Below are positions 25,507 to 40,132 of a DNA stretch of 61,199 nt, one piece after another (within the stretch, counting starts at the first letter, position 1; the number at the start of each line of letters is the position of its first letter). The notes below the pieces were generated by a model. That model made no database searches. It worked only from the letters and a program-made list of their open reading frames with translations, and was not told where the DNA came from. The position numbers and the translations under genes were made by a program. Origin of the DNA: Globomyces pollinis-pini (Eukaryota > Chytridiomycota > Chytridiomycetes > Rhizophydiales > Globomycetaceae); assembly GCA_025399215.1 (NCBI GenBank), contig MU621178.1, positions 1 through 61,199 of the forward strand. Direction: 5' to 3'.

Positions 25507-25992
25507 TTGGGAGAAAGAATTCTCCAGAAAAATAAATAATTTCTTGAAAACGAGACCGACGGTATGGTAAGACCAATTATGACATTCAAACTGTGAATCC
25601 CATCAAACAAAGAGTGGTAAACGGATGCTTGGTTTTAAGTTTGGATTGTTGTTGATTGTGTTGACTGCTCTCTGTTGATTATCTCATCTTTTGTCGTTCC
25701 CAATAATTATAATGGGAGTCCTAACTTTATAGAAGTTAGTCCTGAAATATTAAAATACTTGACATTATCTTTGACCATCTTTCCCTGTTGAATAGTTATG
25801 TACATATTTACTAGGTTTATTACAAGCTAATCCTCCAACAGAATCGCTATTACAAACAGCAAATCAATTAATAAATCTTTATCTATAAACTCACGAGTGT
25901 CCAAATGAGGTGTTCCCATTATCTCCATTACAAATATTTAACTCTACAACTCCACCATACAATCCCACCATTCTCTTCTATCTTAGAGTATT
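25507..25992. other. Intergenic, no gene seen
   Basis: A 486-bp AT-rich spacer between the divergent velvet (-) and AGC kinase (+) genes, presumably holding both promoters. I see only short homopolymer runs and no repeat or RNA. Confidence 0.5.
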
Positions 25993-27574
25993 ATGAGAAC
26001 CACCAACAAATCACTGTTCAATCAGTCATCAAATGATTTGATTATAATGAATTCTAAAAACGTTGAACACGAGAAACCAAAGATTGGCGAGTTCACAACC
26101 AAAAGTTTCAGTTCCAGGTATTTAACAACGAATACTTATTAATATCAGATTATCAAATGGATTTAAATCAATGCGGTCTATGTCTGCTGCTCCAAAACTA
26201 GCAGGGAAGAGTAATTCTGTTGCCGAGAGTGGTAGTACATTGGTAGAATCTTCGCGCAGTATTTCACAAATGTCCAACATAGATTCTACCCAAAGTTTGT
26301 CCAAACCATTATACTTTGAAAGTTTCTCTAAATCTTCAGTAAAGCAAGCTGGAAAAACAGGGTCTAAATACTTTGATAAAGGATCAAGTGGTACCATTTT
26401 TGGTAAATTCCCTCTTAAAAAACTATCAGAAAAGAAATCAGTTAAGCAATTTAATGGACTATGCGACTCTATCGAAGTTTTATCAATCTCAAAAACCACA
26501 GAGCACAGAAGAAACCTTTCAGCCCAAGATTTCAGAAAAAATCAAAGCATGCTACTTAACCGAGAGCAATCACTTAAAGATTACCAAATTTTACGTAAAA
26601 TAGGTGCAGGTGGGTTTGGTAAAGTTTATTTGGTCAAACTAAAACATGCAACTGGAACCTACTTTGCAATGAAGATGATTACGAAGGCGGACATTCAAAA
26701 ACACACTTTAATTGAACAAATCACAAATGAAGTGACCATTCAAACCAATTTGAATCATTGTTTTATCGTACAACTAGAATTGTACTTCCAAACCGCATCG
26801 TACTTTTGTATTCTGTTAGAATACGTAGCGTGTGGCGATTTGTATCACTTGTTGTTGGAGCGAAAGGTAGAGTCAAATATCGTTAATGAATAGCATTTCT
26901 CTGAAGATGAAACGAAATTCTACATCTGTGAATTAATCGTAGCATTTGAATATTTGCATGAACAAAAGATTATTTTTCGAGACTTAAAGCCAGAAAATGT
27001 GTTACTGGACAGTACAGGCCATATAAAGTTAGCTGATTTTGGATTTTCAAAGAAAATCTTCCGTTTGACTAATTCATTTTGTGGAACTCCGGATTACATA
27101 GCACCGGAAATGATTGTTTCGAAACCTTACACGTTTGCTGTTGATTGGTGGGGTGTAGGCGTTTTAACCTATGAACTGACCTTTGGTCAGACTCCATTTT
27201 ATTCACCAACCATTGGCGGAGTCTATAGAAATATACTTGAAGCTAAAGTTTCTTGGGTGAGAAATGATGTATCGCAGCAATTGAAATCATTCATCATGGA
27301 TTTATTGGTCGCGGATCAAAAGCGACGATTGGGATACAAAGGAGCTGTGGAGTTAAAAATACACGAATGGTTCAGTGATATCAAGTGGAATATCGTTAAA
27401 TCAAGAGGATTAAAACCTCCAATCGTTCCTCCTTTGCAATACATTGATGAACTGGAACAAAACGACAATCCTCTCGACAATACAGATTCAGATGAAATCG
27501 AGCTTGGTGAACAAGTCAATGCAATGCCGGACATTGTATTGGCCACCACTCCTAAAAAAAATCATTCGATTTAA
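25993..27574 (+). CDS. AGC-family serine/threonine protein kinase
   Basis: The product starts MRTTNKSLFNQSSNDL and has a Ser-rich, probably disordered N-terminal region of about 200 residues. The kinase domain follows: glycine loop IGAGGFGKVYLV, Lys in YFAMKMI, catalytic loop IIFRDLKPENVLLD, DFGFSKK, activation segment with SFCGTPDYIAPEMI (AGC-type T-loop), DWWGVGVLTYELTFGQTPFY and the late helix LKSFIMDLLVADQKRRLG. Two introns were placed: one after FSS|RLSNGFK near 26118-26147, and a 29-nt intron (gtagagtc...gaatag) joining LLERK to HFSEDETKFYICEL. The HRD motif reads FRD. The C-tail has PPIVPP but no obvious FxxF hydrophobic motif. It is nearest to the PKA/PKG/S6K branch, and the exact subfamily is unclear. 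Confidence 0.85.
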
Positions 27575-27725
27575 CCTTTTGATTTATAAATGTAATGTGT
27601 TGATCATTATTACAGCGAAATACTATACCTAATTTTTAATTTGCAGCTAGTTTGCGTATTATCATTGAATAATGTTAGAAAAACACGATATGATTTTTTT
27701 AGTTTACGTGTTCAATTGAGTTTAA

Positions 27726-30457
27726 ATGCTCCAAAACAATGAAGCAGTTTCACCAAAACGATTCAAGAAAGTTATATTAGCTAAAGAAATATCAAGCAAT
27801 AGTCTTAACGTGAATGAACCGTTACAAGTTGTCCCATTAAGTTTGTTTGATATTGTATGATAAACAACACTGTTAAATTTAGGAAACAAAGAAAATGAAT
27901 CGGAATGTCATTTCAAAGCATAGTATCTTGGGAGATTGGGATGACTTTCAAGAGTTTGAAAAACGATATAAACCACCTGGTGAATTGGAACCTGTAAAGA
28001 TTTCAGAAATTGAACAGGAAGAGATTCGTAATAGTCAAAAGATTTTACAAGAAATTGATCATAAAATAAATCTACAAAAGAAACAGGAAATGGAGTTAAG
28101 AAAGGAGCGATTGAACCAAATGCATATCTTTCAACGGTATCAAGATATTAGAGAAGAACATGCATTACAAAATTGGAAACGGCACAGGTAAACCGATCAA
28201 CTCCTCATAATGAAAGTGTGGAATGGAATCGAATGGAACAACGATTAGTGTCCAAATCACAGAAAGTAATATCAAATGAATCTCATCAGTAGTCTTCAGA
28301 CGAACTACTTATGGCACGTTTAGGAGAGTATAGAATGGTAGTAGAAGAGAAAACTTTGATTGAAGAAGCATTGCATGTCATGGAAGACCATCAAATTGAT
28401 TTTTGGAAAGAGGGAATTCGAATTGGTAGCGATTTGTTGGGATTATCATTTCAACCACCAATTGGTGGTCAAAGACAGTTATTATATTTTTAATCATTCA
28501 TCTTTAGGCTGGAGAGATTACGAACAAAACAACCATTGAATCATTATCCTAAGAAGAGTTGGATACAACAGCAGGCAAGAAAAAAAGAATTGGGTGATAC
28601 GATTAAGTCTATTGACCCATTTTACAAAGTATGTGGAATTGAATTAATAATTATAGCATGGAGGAGACTATTTGGAAACCACCGGTATAAATCTGTCAAA
28701 ATTTGAGGCAGAGTTGACCAAATCTTATATAAAACGATTAGAAAAGCTCAAGGAGTATTATGTTTTTAAAACTAACAGACAGAACGCGGCATCTTACAGA
28801 GGAGCTGAATAAACTCAATAAAGAAGTCAAGTCAGATGTATCAGAAGTACCTTCTAGTAGAATGGTACTGATGTGCTCATCGAATAGATTGGTATTTGAA
28901 GTTACCAAAGATAAAATCGCATCCTCTATTTTAACTATTCATAATCGTGGTACTTATGTGGTTCATTTTGAATGGGTTAAGACGAAGCTCAAGAATCCAT
29001 TGAAGGTATTAGTTTGAATAGCACTTGATGATAGATCACAAATGACAATAATACACGGTTCTTTTTTACGTTCAAAAAAGGAACAATTCTGCCTGGTACT
29101 GCTTATGATTTTCCAATTGTATTTAAATCATCAAAAAATGGGGTAACACATATACTTGATAATGCAAAAGATATTTACTGAACAGTGGACTTTAAACACA
29201 TCACCTAAACTTCCAACTGGAAAGGAAATCAATGTCACATTACAGGTATTTCACTTCGAGTCTTCTCACTCATTTAAGGGAATTGCGTTTGAAGTTGATT
29301 TGAATGTACAAAAACGACGAAATGTTGACAAACTACTAGAAAGTCGAATGTAAATTATTCATCCTATTGAACATGATTAGTGCAAACACTTTAGCCAATG
29401 AGATTATCACAAAAGTTATGACTAAATTGGATATGGAAATCAATAGACGATATATGCCATTCAAAGATACTATTCGTAATCGATTCGAGAGTCAAAACAA
29501 GTTATTCCGATTGAACTTCAATTCAGTGGTTTATGAAAAGTTGAAATCGTTATCCAACTCAGTTTTTGCAATCTTAAAAGTAACCGAAGCATGGAATGGA
29601 TCTGTTACTTCGTTATATGAAGTAATCAATTGGTCTATTCAACTTTTAGTGCATAACAATGATCCCCAATGAATCAACAAAGACCGATTATATAACTGAA
29701 CTGAATGATTTGGTGAAAGAAAGTACAAATGATAATAATCCAGGAAAATCTACATTACTTTCTATAATTTGGTATGAATTGTATTAAATTGATGATAGCA
29801 CTGATATGCTGGTGAATATTGCTTCTAAAATTGTTGATATTTCGGACGATTTAAGAAAGAAACTGAATTTGACCACCCAAAGGTCTTCAAACACCTTCTT
29901 TGATCCGGATGAATTGAATGATGAATCCGAAATCTTGGAGAGTACGATGTTCGCTGTACTGAAACATAGTGCAAAAACTACTACAGATGCCGGAAACGAC
30001 AAAGAAAGGTGCAGGAGGAGCGGATGCGAAGCGAGCAGCAGTTGCGGTATATTAAAAATGTTAATCTTAAAATAGCCGGCAGCTGCTAAAGACCCTAAAA
30101 AGGGTGTTGCACCTGCTCCTGCCAAACAGGCTGATGCAGGAAAGAAACCGGCTGGGAAGAAACCAACTGATCAACCAGGTTTAAATAGCAAATGTTAAAT
30201 ATTCTTTAGATCCAGAAGAAATGGCCCAAGTACAAAAACAACCAAAGAGAGTAAAATGTATTAGATATGCTAAAAATATAGAAAGCTCTGTCATCCAAAG
30301 GATGGTCACAAGAAAGGAAACGTCAAGAGAGTGTGTATACCGAATTGCTCTATACACAAGTAAGCTGGTGTTGTACTCAAAATAGGTTCGCGCATATGTG
30401 GACACTGCTGTGAACCGGTGTATTGGTTTGTTTGACGATGCTAGTGCTTCACTCTAA
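27726..30457 (+). CDS. MYCBPAP: MYCBP-associated protein-like (MYCBPAP), ciliary
   Basis: MYCBPAP-type proteins occur in organisms with motile cilia and are placed at the central apparatus. The gene starts MLQNNEAVSPKRFKKVILA and uses about ten exons. Recognisable parts are ILGDWDDFQEFEKRYKPPGE, a charged helix ERLNQMHIFQRYQDIREEHA, FWKEGIRIGSDLLGLSFQPP, and an immunoglobulin-like ASH/MSP-type module (RLVFEVTKDKIASSILTIHN, GTYVVHFEWVK, FTFKKGTILPGTAYDFPIVF, FTEQWTLNTSPKLPTG). A helical part follows (ITKVMTKLDMEINRRYMPFK, FAILKVTEAWNGSVTSLYEV), then a Lys/Ala/Pro-rich linker and a C-terminal RAYVDTAVNRCIGLFDDASA with the stop at 30457. The block order matches MYCBPAP. It is the third axonemal gene in the window. 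Confidence 0.75.
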
Positions 30458-30560
30458 TAAAAACCCAAATTTCCAAACTCATTTCCCAGCAACTTTCTTG
30501 TTTTCACTTAAATTATTTCACCGTTCCATTTTAATTTTTTCATTCAAGATTCAGGTTCAA

Positions 30561-32206
30561 ATGATGGAATGTTTGCTAGTTCTGGCACCTATAGCAGTAT
30601 CGTCACCTTTGCTCTTTGGTATATCTCTCATCTTGATTTATGTCGTTCGTCTAAAGTCGGTGCAGAATATGCTCTCAACCCAACAATATTGCGCGTCCAC
30701 TCATTCTCCCGTTGGATTCGTACTAGCAGTTTTACTTGCCTCAGTCAGTTCAAATTTCCATGCTATTTACGCAAAAGCTATAGTGGAATGTTGTTTGTTG
30801 GAGTTATTTCGTTTATTAACCAAAAATCAATTCCATTTAAGCACATTATTGCTGATACTTTTTGTCTATATTTCGAGCTATTTTATGTATGGATATGATT
30901 CTTCGGTTTCGACTTTACTAGCACCAATGTTTTATTGTGCAATTTCTTACTTACTTTCGGTGACAATACAACCGTCACTGACCTACGCCGAATCTACATT
31001 AATATCTGTTCTTTCATCAATTTCTTTACTGGATGGAGTGTTTATGATTTATTATTCAGTAATAATAATTCCAGGCTGACTTTAGTTTTCTTCAAACAAT
31101 CCAACACAATACCATCCAATTCATATTTTAGCATTTGGACTCATTTGGGGGATGGTTTTAATTGGAATTATATCATCCTATTTATTAATCGATATTCGTA
31201 AATTGGAGTCAATATCGGAACAATATTTCAATTATCAAATTAAATCTTCAGTATTCTATGTCGTTGTTGTTGCAACAGTAGGCCTATTTATCGAGCCGTA
31301 AGTTAAATATGAGTTCTAAACATTCTAGACTGATGTACTATTGTATTGGAGAGGAACCATTTTTATGGACACTGAATTTTATCTTTGATTTTAATTCAGT
31401 TCGAATGTTAATAATTTTATATTGGATTGTACTGTTAAACTTTGTTATTTGGTTTGCAGCTAGATGGATTGACACACAATCGAATTCCTCATCCCAAATT
31501 GATCTGAGAAGGAAATATTTTCATTTAACCGTTATACTATTATTCATACCTGGCTATCTTCTAGATGTATGCTGTCTAATTATGTTAATATTAGAAATCT
31601 TTTTTGAATTTAGCATTATGTGTTGCCTTAACAGCATTCATATTGCTTGAATACATTCGCTCATTCAAAGTCTGGCCTTTTTGGAGTGTACTCAATCAAT
31701 TTTTTCTACCAGTATGTCATTCCTGTGCTTACCCTAGTTTTTGGTGGAACGTGATCAGCATGGAAACGCTATTCTTTCACATATTTATCTCCTAATTGGA
31801 TGTGCTTTGCCCATATGGCTAAGCAAGTAACAAAAATATCTACTTAACGGATAGCATCACTCATCCTTTATCGAATTCGATACCATTATGCGGAACTTTG
31901 GCTTTGGGAGTTGGAGATGCTTTGGCTTCAACAGTAGGTAAGGCTTATGGAAAAAGCAAATGGCCCAACAGCCAAAAATCAATCCAAGGAACAATAGCAT
32001 TTATAACGGGGTTATTTTCTTCGTTCTTTATTCTCAATTATTTTAGCGGATCCAACAGTTCAACGTTGGGGACTTTTATAATTTGTATTTCCACAGGTTT
32101 TTAGCTAATTTACTCACCTATAGGATTACTGGAAGCCTTTTCTCATCAAAATGATAATTTAATGATTCCGCTATACTTGTTTTCACTTCTAACGCTACTC
32201 GGGTAA
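30561..32206 (+). CDS. DOLK: Dolichol kinase (SEC59-like), ER membrane
   Basis: Phosphorylates dolichol with CTP in the ER membrane, supplying dolichyl phosphate for N-glycosylation, GPI anchors and O-mannosylation. It is a polytopic protein in seven or more exons; many hydrophobic helices precede the conserved C-terminal CTP-transfer region, which reads RRKYFHLTVILLFIPG (helix with the conserved KxFH-type core), then CGTLALGVGDALASTVGKAY and GKSKWPNSQKSIQGTIAF, the typical GxGDxxAS...GK...SxKSxxGT signature. The last exon ends LYLFSLLTLLG. The start is set at ATG 30561 (MMECLLVLAPIAVSS), only about 100 bp after the MYCBPAP stop; the frame is open further upstream into that gene. Some middle exon joins are uncertain. 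Confidence 0.82.
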
Positions 32207-32324
32207 ATATCACTATTCCTATGATTGTCAAATCTGCTCGTTAGACTACTTTGTATTTAAATTAATCGCAATAAATCCACCTATACTGAACTTGAGTTAT
32301 TTTTAATTTGTCCGAATTTTTCCA

Positions 32325-33129
32325 ATGAAATCCATCACTTTAGAAGGTAAACAATTCACCACCAGACTCTATCAAATACTTGGATAAAAATAAAATACTA
32401 ACTTCTGTTAGGTATTGGATATTTCTAAATTAGGCTCCTCTGGTATTGTATTGGAATTTTTTGAATTCGCCTTGAACTCAATCTTATACCAACGAGGACT
32501 GTATACACCTGAATGTAATGGATCGAGATTAATCAATCAGGTTTTACTACAACAAAAAAATACAATCTGACATTATTTATCTGCGAAGATGAGCAATTGA
32601 ATGATTACTTGAAAAGGATTTTAAGTCAAGTTAAAGGTAATATCAATTACATGAAGATTCATGTTTGTTTAGTCTGGATAGAGTCAAAGTCGATCAGTCG
32701 TTTGGTCATGGCGATCATTGATGTGATTACGTTAGAAACCATTGAACGATGGCAGTTTGATATTCACCTCAGTGCCGCCGATAACAAGGAAAATGCGTAA
32801 TAAAAGTAAGTGCTGATTAGGATAGAAATAAGGATAAATCAGAATCAGATATCCACAAGGAAATTGCTGCTATAATTCGCCAGATTACAGCATCAGTTGG
32901 ATTCCTCCCTATTCTTCGAGACAATGGTATCTTTGCTTGGCCAATAACTAACTACTTTTCAGTGTCATTCAATATTTTGGCATATACAGATAAAGATGTT
33001 GTTGCACCAACAGAATGGGTAGATTCAGATGCCAAACTGATTAGAAATGCCGAACAGGTGAAGTTACGTAGTTTTTCAACATCATTCCACAAAGTAGATG
33101 GATTAGTTGCTTACCAAACCAATTTCTAA
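32325..33129 (+). CDS. MAD2: Spindle assembly checkpoint protein MAD2 (HORMA domain)
   Basis: MAD2 binds Cdc20 at unattached kinetochores and blocks the anaphase-promoting complex. The first exon MKSITLE splices to a HORMA domain: [72 protein letters not shown], a safety-belt part ([19 protein letters not shown]) and the C-terminus LVAYQTNF. The [11 protein letters not shown] and ERWQFDIH blocks are diagnostic. Four or five introns are present, and an extra exon joint near 32650-32690 is uncertain. Length is about 205 residues, typical of MAD2. Confidence 0.92.
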
Positions 33130-33279
33130 TGAGCAACTACTAAGTCTGATAAAATCGAATATATGCGTATTAAATAGTGCATTTATAAGTTAATTTGCTA
33201 AGTCCAAATGGTTTTCTCAATTGTTTTAGTATTTGTCCAAAGAGGCACTTTTTTCAATGTGGGGTTCTTACTTTGTTAA

Positions 33280-34679
33280 ATGCACCAGACCGACACTTCC
33301 AGAAACAGTAACCAGGAACAATTGGATTCCATGGATTCTTCATATGTTCTTCTTTCGTCTTCCGAAATGGCAGAATTTGTTCTCTCTTATCCTTCAGTCT
33401 CTCCAATTTCTTTAGTCAATAATGATGTTGTTTGGGATAACACAATTGAAGACGACACTGCCATTGGAAAGTTCGAAATTTGGTCAACTGACTCAACTCC
33501 TGGTATCGTTTACATTAGTAACTGTTTTAGCACCGTTTAAACCTGTCCGAAATCGTCCACTTGGAATATGTGAATGGACTTTATATTTCGATGCAAAAGG
33601 TTGTCTTACCAGTAACTTTAATGATATTCGTCTTGAAATATTTCGTGGGGTAATGAAGTTGGAAAATTGAATTTTTAGGGAATAGAAGAACAAATCCGGA
33701 AAGAAGTCTATCCTTTCCTTTTGGATGTTTACTCATTGTCGTCTTCTACTTTAGAGCGAGATCGGATAAAGGTATCCAATCGATCAAGTTATATTTCCTT
33801 TTTAAATCAATGGCAAGCTGAACTTGAACATCAAAAATCCACTAAAACAACTGTAATCCAAGAAAACTTGTTTCGCATTGGTACAATTTTTTATCATTAA
33901 TAGCATTAGAAAAGGATGTTGTTCGAACTGACAGAATATTTTATGATGATCCTTCAACCTCAACTATCCTACATCAAAACGATCCGGGTTGTATCATAAA
34001 TCAAAACGCAAAGTTGACTCAATTACGAAATATTTTGATGACTTACACTACCTCATTTCCTTTTGGAGAACCTATGTTTGTGCAAGGAATGGCTGATTTA
34101 GCCTCATGTCTGTTGATCACCCTTGAGGACGAGTCAGATGCATTTTGGTGTTTCGTAGGTTTGATGGAGAGGATGGTAAGGTACCCAATAGTTAAAGAAT
34201 AGAAATCAAATTTTTATGAGGATGGCTCAGGTATCAGAAGGCAATTACACCTGTTAAAGTCGATTTTATTATTACTGGATAAGCCCTTATATTCAAAATT
34301 CGAAGAATTAGATTCTTTACATTTATTCTGTTCATTTCGATGGCTTCTAGTTTTGTTTCGTAGAGAGTTTACATTGAAAGACTGTCAAATAATCTGGGAT
34401 GCCTGTTTTTCAGATTACTATGGACCAGACACACATATCTTCATATCTGTAGCCATTTTCCAAATATACCGAAATGAAATCATACTGAATATAGATGATG
34501 GAGATGATTTATTGAAGGTTAGATAATGGTTCCACTAATATTGCTAGTTTATTCATAGCTTATCCATGAATTTATCGGTGGATCGTGTATTGGCCAAGAC
34601 TGAAGAAGTCATTTTATTGTTCCAGCGTTTAAAAGGTGTTCAGCTGACGGTTTCTAGAAGCATATCCGGGTACTTTTAG
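33280..34679 (+). CDS. TBC-domain Rab GTPase-activating protein (GYP7/TBC1D15-like)
   Basis: Accelerates GTP hydrolysis on a Rab GTPase. The N-terminal part has a Ser-rich region and WDNTIEDDTAIGKFEIW. The TBC domain begins PLGICEWTLYFDAKGCL, followed by GIEEQIRKEVYPFLLDVYSL, STLERDRIKV, the arginine-finger block LEKDVVRTDRIFYDD, and the glutamine-finger block FGEPMFVQGMADLASCLL, then DESDAFWCFVGLMERM, FCSFRWLLVLFRREFTLKD and IWDACFSDYYG. Both fingers (R in DVVRTDR, Q in VQGM) are kept, so it should be active. The order and the RxxLPLG-type entry resemble the GYP7/TBC1D15-17 group. The ATG at 33280 (MHQTDTSRNSNQEQLD) is a guess; an upstream frame at 33233 may carry an earlier exon. The stop is at 34679 after LTVSRSISGYF. 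Confidence 0.85.
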
Positions 34680-34985
34680 GTTATCTCGATTGTTGTACAG
34701 TATTAAACAATATTAATTTGTTAATCACATATAAAAACCATACTTATTCCAGTATTGTATTGATTGATTTGCGATGTAATTTTTTATGGTAGATACTTGA
34801 AAATGTTACTAAGGGTCTAACACAGATTATCCCAGTGATTTGTACTATGAGATTTAATGAAAATCTGGCATAATCTCAACATGAAAATTTAACAGTGGAA
34901 TGAATCCACATGGTGGTTTTCGATACAATTCTGAATATTTAAAACACTACGCCATCAATTTCCTCCACCACAAAGTTCACTCCAA
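34680..34985. other. Intergenic, no gene seen
   Basis: A 306-bp AT-rich spacer containing the probable 3' end of the TBC gene and the promoter of the LysM gene; nothing else was recognised. Confidence 0.5.
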
Positions 34986-35501
34986 ATGAACCAACAGACG
35001 AATGAAGGATTTCCAAACCCACCTCCGTATTCCTTAATAGCCAACAACGAAAGAATCAATCCACCGCCCTATAATTCCGAAGTGGTATCAGACAAAAAGT
35101 TGAAGAATAAGCTTCCTGGTGATGAATCATTCATTGTCCATTACATAACCAACACAGATACTTTAGTAGGTATATCACTACGTTATAACATTACAATTCA
35201 AAAACTACGACAAGTAAATCGGTTATTTACAGATGAAGTTTGTAATCGAGAATCATTAATTATTCCCGGTATTCATTATCAACATCAAATTCCAATGAAT
35301 CCTGATGATGAGCTCAAAAAATTAATCAAACGATTTCAAATACAAACCAAATGTGTGGATTACTTTGAAGCTAAATCGTATATGATGCAAAATGATTATG
35401 ATTTGGATATGGCAGTGGTACAATATTGTGATGATTTAGAATGGGAATCAAAGTATCATCAATCTACTTCGAAATCTCAAAGAAAACGTGGATTGTTTTA
35501 A
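34986..35501 (+). CDS. Intracellular LysM-domain protein with PPxY motifs
   Basis: A single-exon gene of 171 residues without a signal peptide. The N-terminal 30 residues carry two PPPY motifs (NPPPYSL and NPPPYNS), the type bound by WW domains such as those of Nedd4-like ubiquitin ligases. A LysM module follows (IVHYITNTDTLVGISLRYNI, TIQKLRQVNRLF, LIIPG) at about residues 47-95. The C-terminal part (DELKKLIKRFQIQTKCVDYF through DYDLDMAVVQYCDDLEWES) looks like a UBA/CUE-type three-helix bundle, ending in a basic tail. Cytosolic LysM proteins of this kind exist in eukaryotes (LYSMD1/2), so carbohydrate binding outside the cell is unlikely. Adaptor function in ubiquitin-linked trafficking is an inference. 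Confidence 0.7.
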   Translation: MNQQTNEGFPNPPPYSLIANNERINPPPYNSEVVSDKKLKNKLPGDESFIVHYITNTDTLVGISLRYNITIQKLRQVNRLFTDEVCNRESLIIPGIHYQHQIPMNPDDELKKLIKRFQIQTKCVDYFEAKSYMMQNDYDLDMAVVQYCDDLEWESKYHQSTSKSQRKRGLF

Positions 35502-35916
35502 TTTTGAAAAGATTCATTTACTATGGGTTGTATCAGATAAATATGAAAACAGAAAGTTACAAAAATAAAAGCCCTTAATTGTGAATGATATTATCATTTT
35601 GTAGCTCAGGATGGGGATAGCGCGATATTGGGTTAAGTAAATTCTATAGTATTCAAATCTTTCAAATAATTTATAGTGTACCCAATTAAATTTATTGTAC
35701 CAGCAGATGTCATTTAGTTGTAGCGTTGGATATGCTATTGCAGAAAAATTAAGCTTCATCGCAGTTAAAAGTGTCATTTTTTCACTATAGTAACCTTTCA
35801 TGTAAATTGATAATAAAACGAGTCAATTACAGAGAATAAAATGTGATATATTAAGGAATCAATTAAATTTTGTCTGTGAAAAAGAATGTGCTACCCTAAT
35901 CACAAACGGACGGGAT
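35502..35916. other. Intergenic, no gene seen
   Basis: A 415-bp spacer between the converging LysM (+) and DOMON (-) genes. A 95-codon minus-strand frame inside it lacks any recognisable pattern and is probably random. Confidence 0.45.
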
Positions 35917-36567
35917 TTATAGCAAGAATGAGAGGGCAACGGAAGCGACGATTCCATTCCAGGAGTTTTGAGTAATCGCACTTGATGTACCATTAGTACC
36001 TGATCCACCGCTGCTTGGGGTATCAGCTCGAAGGACACCTTTATCAGTTGTGAAGTCAGCTGGGAAAGATCCCTTGTCGGTTCCACCGTGCATACTAAAT
36101 GAAGATTTCATGTCAGTCAATGATGCAGGTGGAGTATCGGACCAAGCGTAGATATAAGTAGCGTTAGGAACAAATTGTGAGGTTGCAGAGATAGCAGGTC
36201 GAGTGAAACTGAAAGATTGCTTCGCCCATGATGGAGTTGGTCCAACATTGGTTTTCAAAGGAACGAGACCGGCAATTTGAGCGGTTGCATTGAAGAATGG
36301 TTCTTTTCTACCACTACTAAATCGAGTGGAGAAGACATTGTTTCCTTCTGGATTTTTCCAGTTGACATAAATGACTGCCTTTGCCATACTAGCACCCACA
36401 CCAAACCCAACCCAACCAGAAGAAGCAGAATGGACAGTTACAGTGACATTCTTTCCAGTGGAGTCATTTGGTTCCCCATAAACACAGAATTTCTGGGGGA
36501 CACAATAGGTGGTGATGGCCATTGAAGGAACAGCCAACAGAGATAAGACGATGGTTGTGAATTGCAT
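35917..36567 (-). CDS. Secreted GPI-anchored DOMON-domain protein
   Basis: A single-exon gene of 216 residues. Signal peptide MQFTTIVLSLLAVPSMA is cut about residue 17. A DOMON (cellobiose-dehydrogenase cytochrome-like) domain follows: FGVGASMAKAVIYVNW with the Met position of the b-type haem, and SFSMHGGTDKGSFPADF with the His. A Ser/Gly-rich linker (TPSSGGSGTNGTSSAI) and a hydrophobic C-terminal segment (GIVASVALSFLL) indicate a GPI anchor. In the family such domains bind haem and take part in extracellular electron transfer. Codon use looks less AT-rich and the gene lacks introns, unlike most neighbours, which is common for strongly expressed surface proteins. A TATATAAAA element lies at 36604-36612 on the minus strand, about 40 bp before the ATG. 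Confidence 0.8.
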   Translation of the reverse strand: MQFTTIVLSLLAVPSMAITTYCVPQKFCVYGEPNDSTGKNVTVTVHSASSGWVGFGVGASMAKAVIYVNWKNPEGNNVFSTRFSSGRKEPFFNATAQIAGLVPLKTNVGPTPSWAKQSFSFTRPAISATSQFVPNATYIYAWSDTPPASLTDMKSSFSMHGGTDKGSFPADFTTDKGVLRADTPSSGGSGTNGTSSAITQNSWNGIVASVALSFLL

Positions 36568-36603
36568 AAGTTGAATGCTGTAACGAAACCTTCACATCGT
36601 TTT

Positions 36604-36612
36604 TATATAAAA
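36604..36612 (-). promoter_or_regulatory. TATA-like element of the DOMON gene
   Basis: The minus strand reads TATATAAAA about 40 bp before the ATG of the DOMON gene. The short distance would give a very short 5' leader. Confidence 0.3.
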
Positions 36613-37167
36613 AGTTTAGTTAGGCTCCAGCAAGGCGATGATTGCCTCAAGGCTCACCATGACATAAGAAACGGTTCAATTTCGATCGGGCTAGTCAGAT
36701 AAAAACACCCCTGTACCCATTCCCATCCCAAAACATTGACTTGTGAGTTCATTCAAATGTTTTTTAAGGTGCCAGATTGGTAAGGACAAAAAGAATTGAG
36801 TTTATGCTTTTTATTTCTTTTAATAATAAATCCTAACCTGACTTCTAATCGAATAGCTCTTCCAGTTACGTCATAAATCCACCATAACGTTGTCACGCAT
36901 TCACGTATTTATGCATAGCCCTGCTTTTTAAATTTTATACCCATCAAGTCGAAACATATTGGGTTCTTATTCTTCTTTAAGTAACATAAAACATAAGTGG
37001 TATATTTAAGGAATTGGATAATGATATGCCATCCGGCCTATCGTGAAAAGCACTATAAGTATTTGTATACTAATCATTAGCTGGCAAACATTACAAAGAA
37101 TAGTACATAGGTTTTGAGTGTTAACCATTTATTAATCATTAAAGTATTTAATTGCATACATGTACAA
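36613..37167. other. Intergenic, no gene seen
   Basis: About 555 bp separating the DOMON gene start and the MCM7 gene end, both on the minus strand. It is AT-rich, with short poly-T runs and no recognisable gene or repeat. Confidence 0.5.
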
Positions 37168-39822
<2,655 letters not shown>

Positions 39823-40132
39823 TTGAAATTTAAAAATAAAGAAATTTGAAGTCCATCATTCGAACAAAGCTCGGATCACGTTGAATTCCCAAATCGGTAA
39901 TGACATTCTATAGCTTCAACTATGTCTCTCTAATAATTTGCTTTAGTGTTTATTGTCAATAAAATGATGGTGAAATTGGACTCGTTGATATATAGTGTTT
40001 TACAATTTATTAGGTACTTGAAATTGGCAGAGTGAAAGGGCATACAGTACACCTTCTATTCTATGATAAGGGAGTTCAACACCATGAATAGAATGGTTAA
40101 AGCGATAAAAACTTTATTAAAGGCGATTGAAT
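39823..40132. other. Intergenic, no gene seen
   Basis: A 310-bp AT-rich spacer upstream of MCM7 and downstream of the EBP-like gene (both on minus). I could not find a clear MCB/E2F box. Confidence 0.4.

Noticed and set aside
35514..35801. 95-codon minus-strand frame
   Set aside because: No start context, no recognisable pattern, AT-rich random-like composition in an intergenic spacer.
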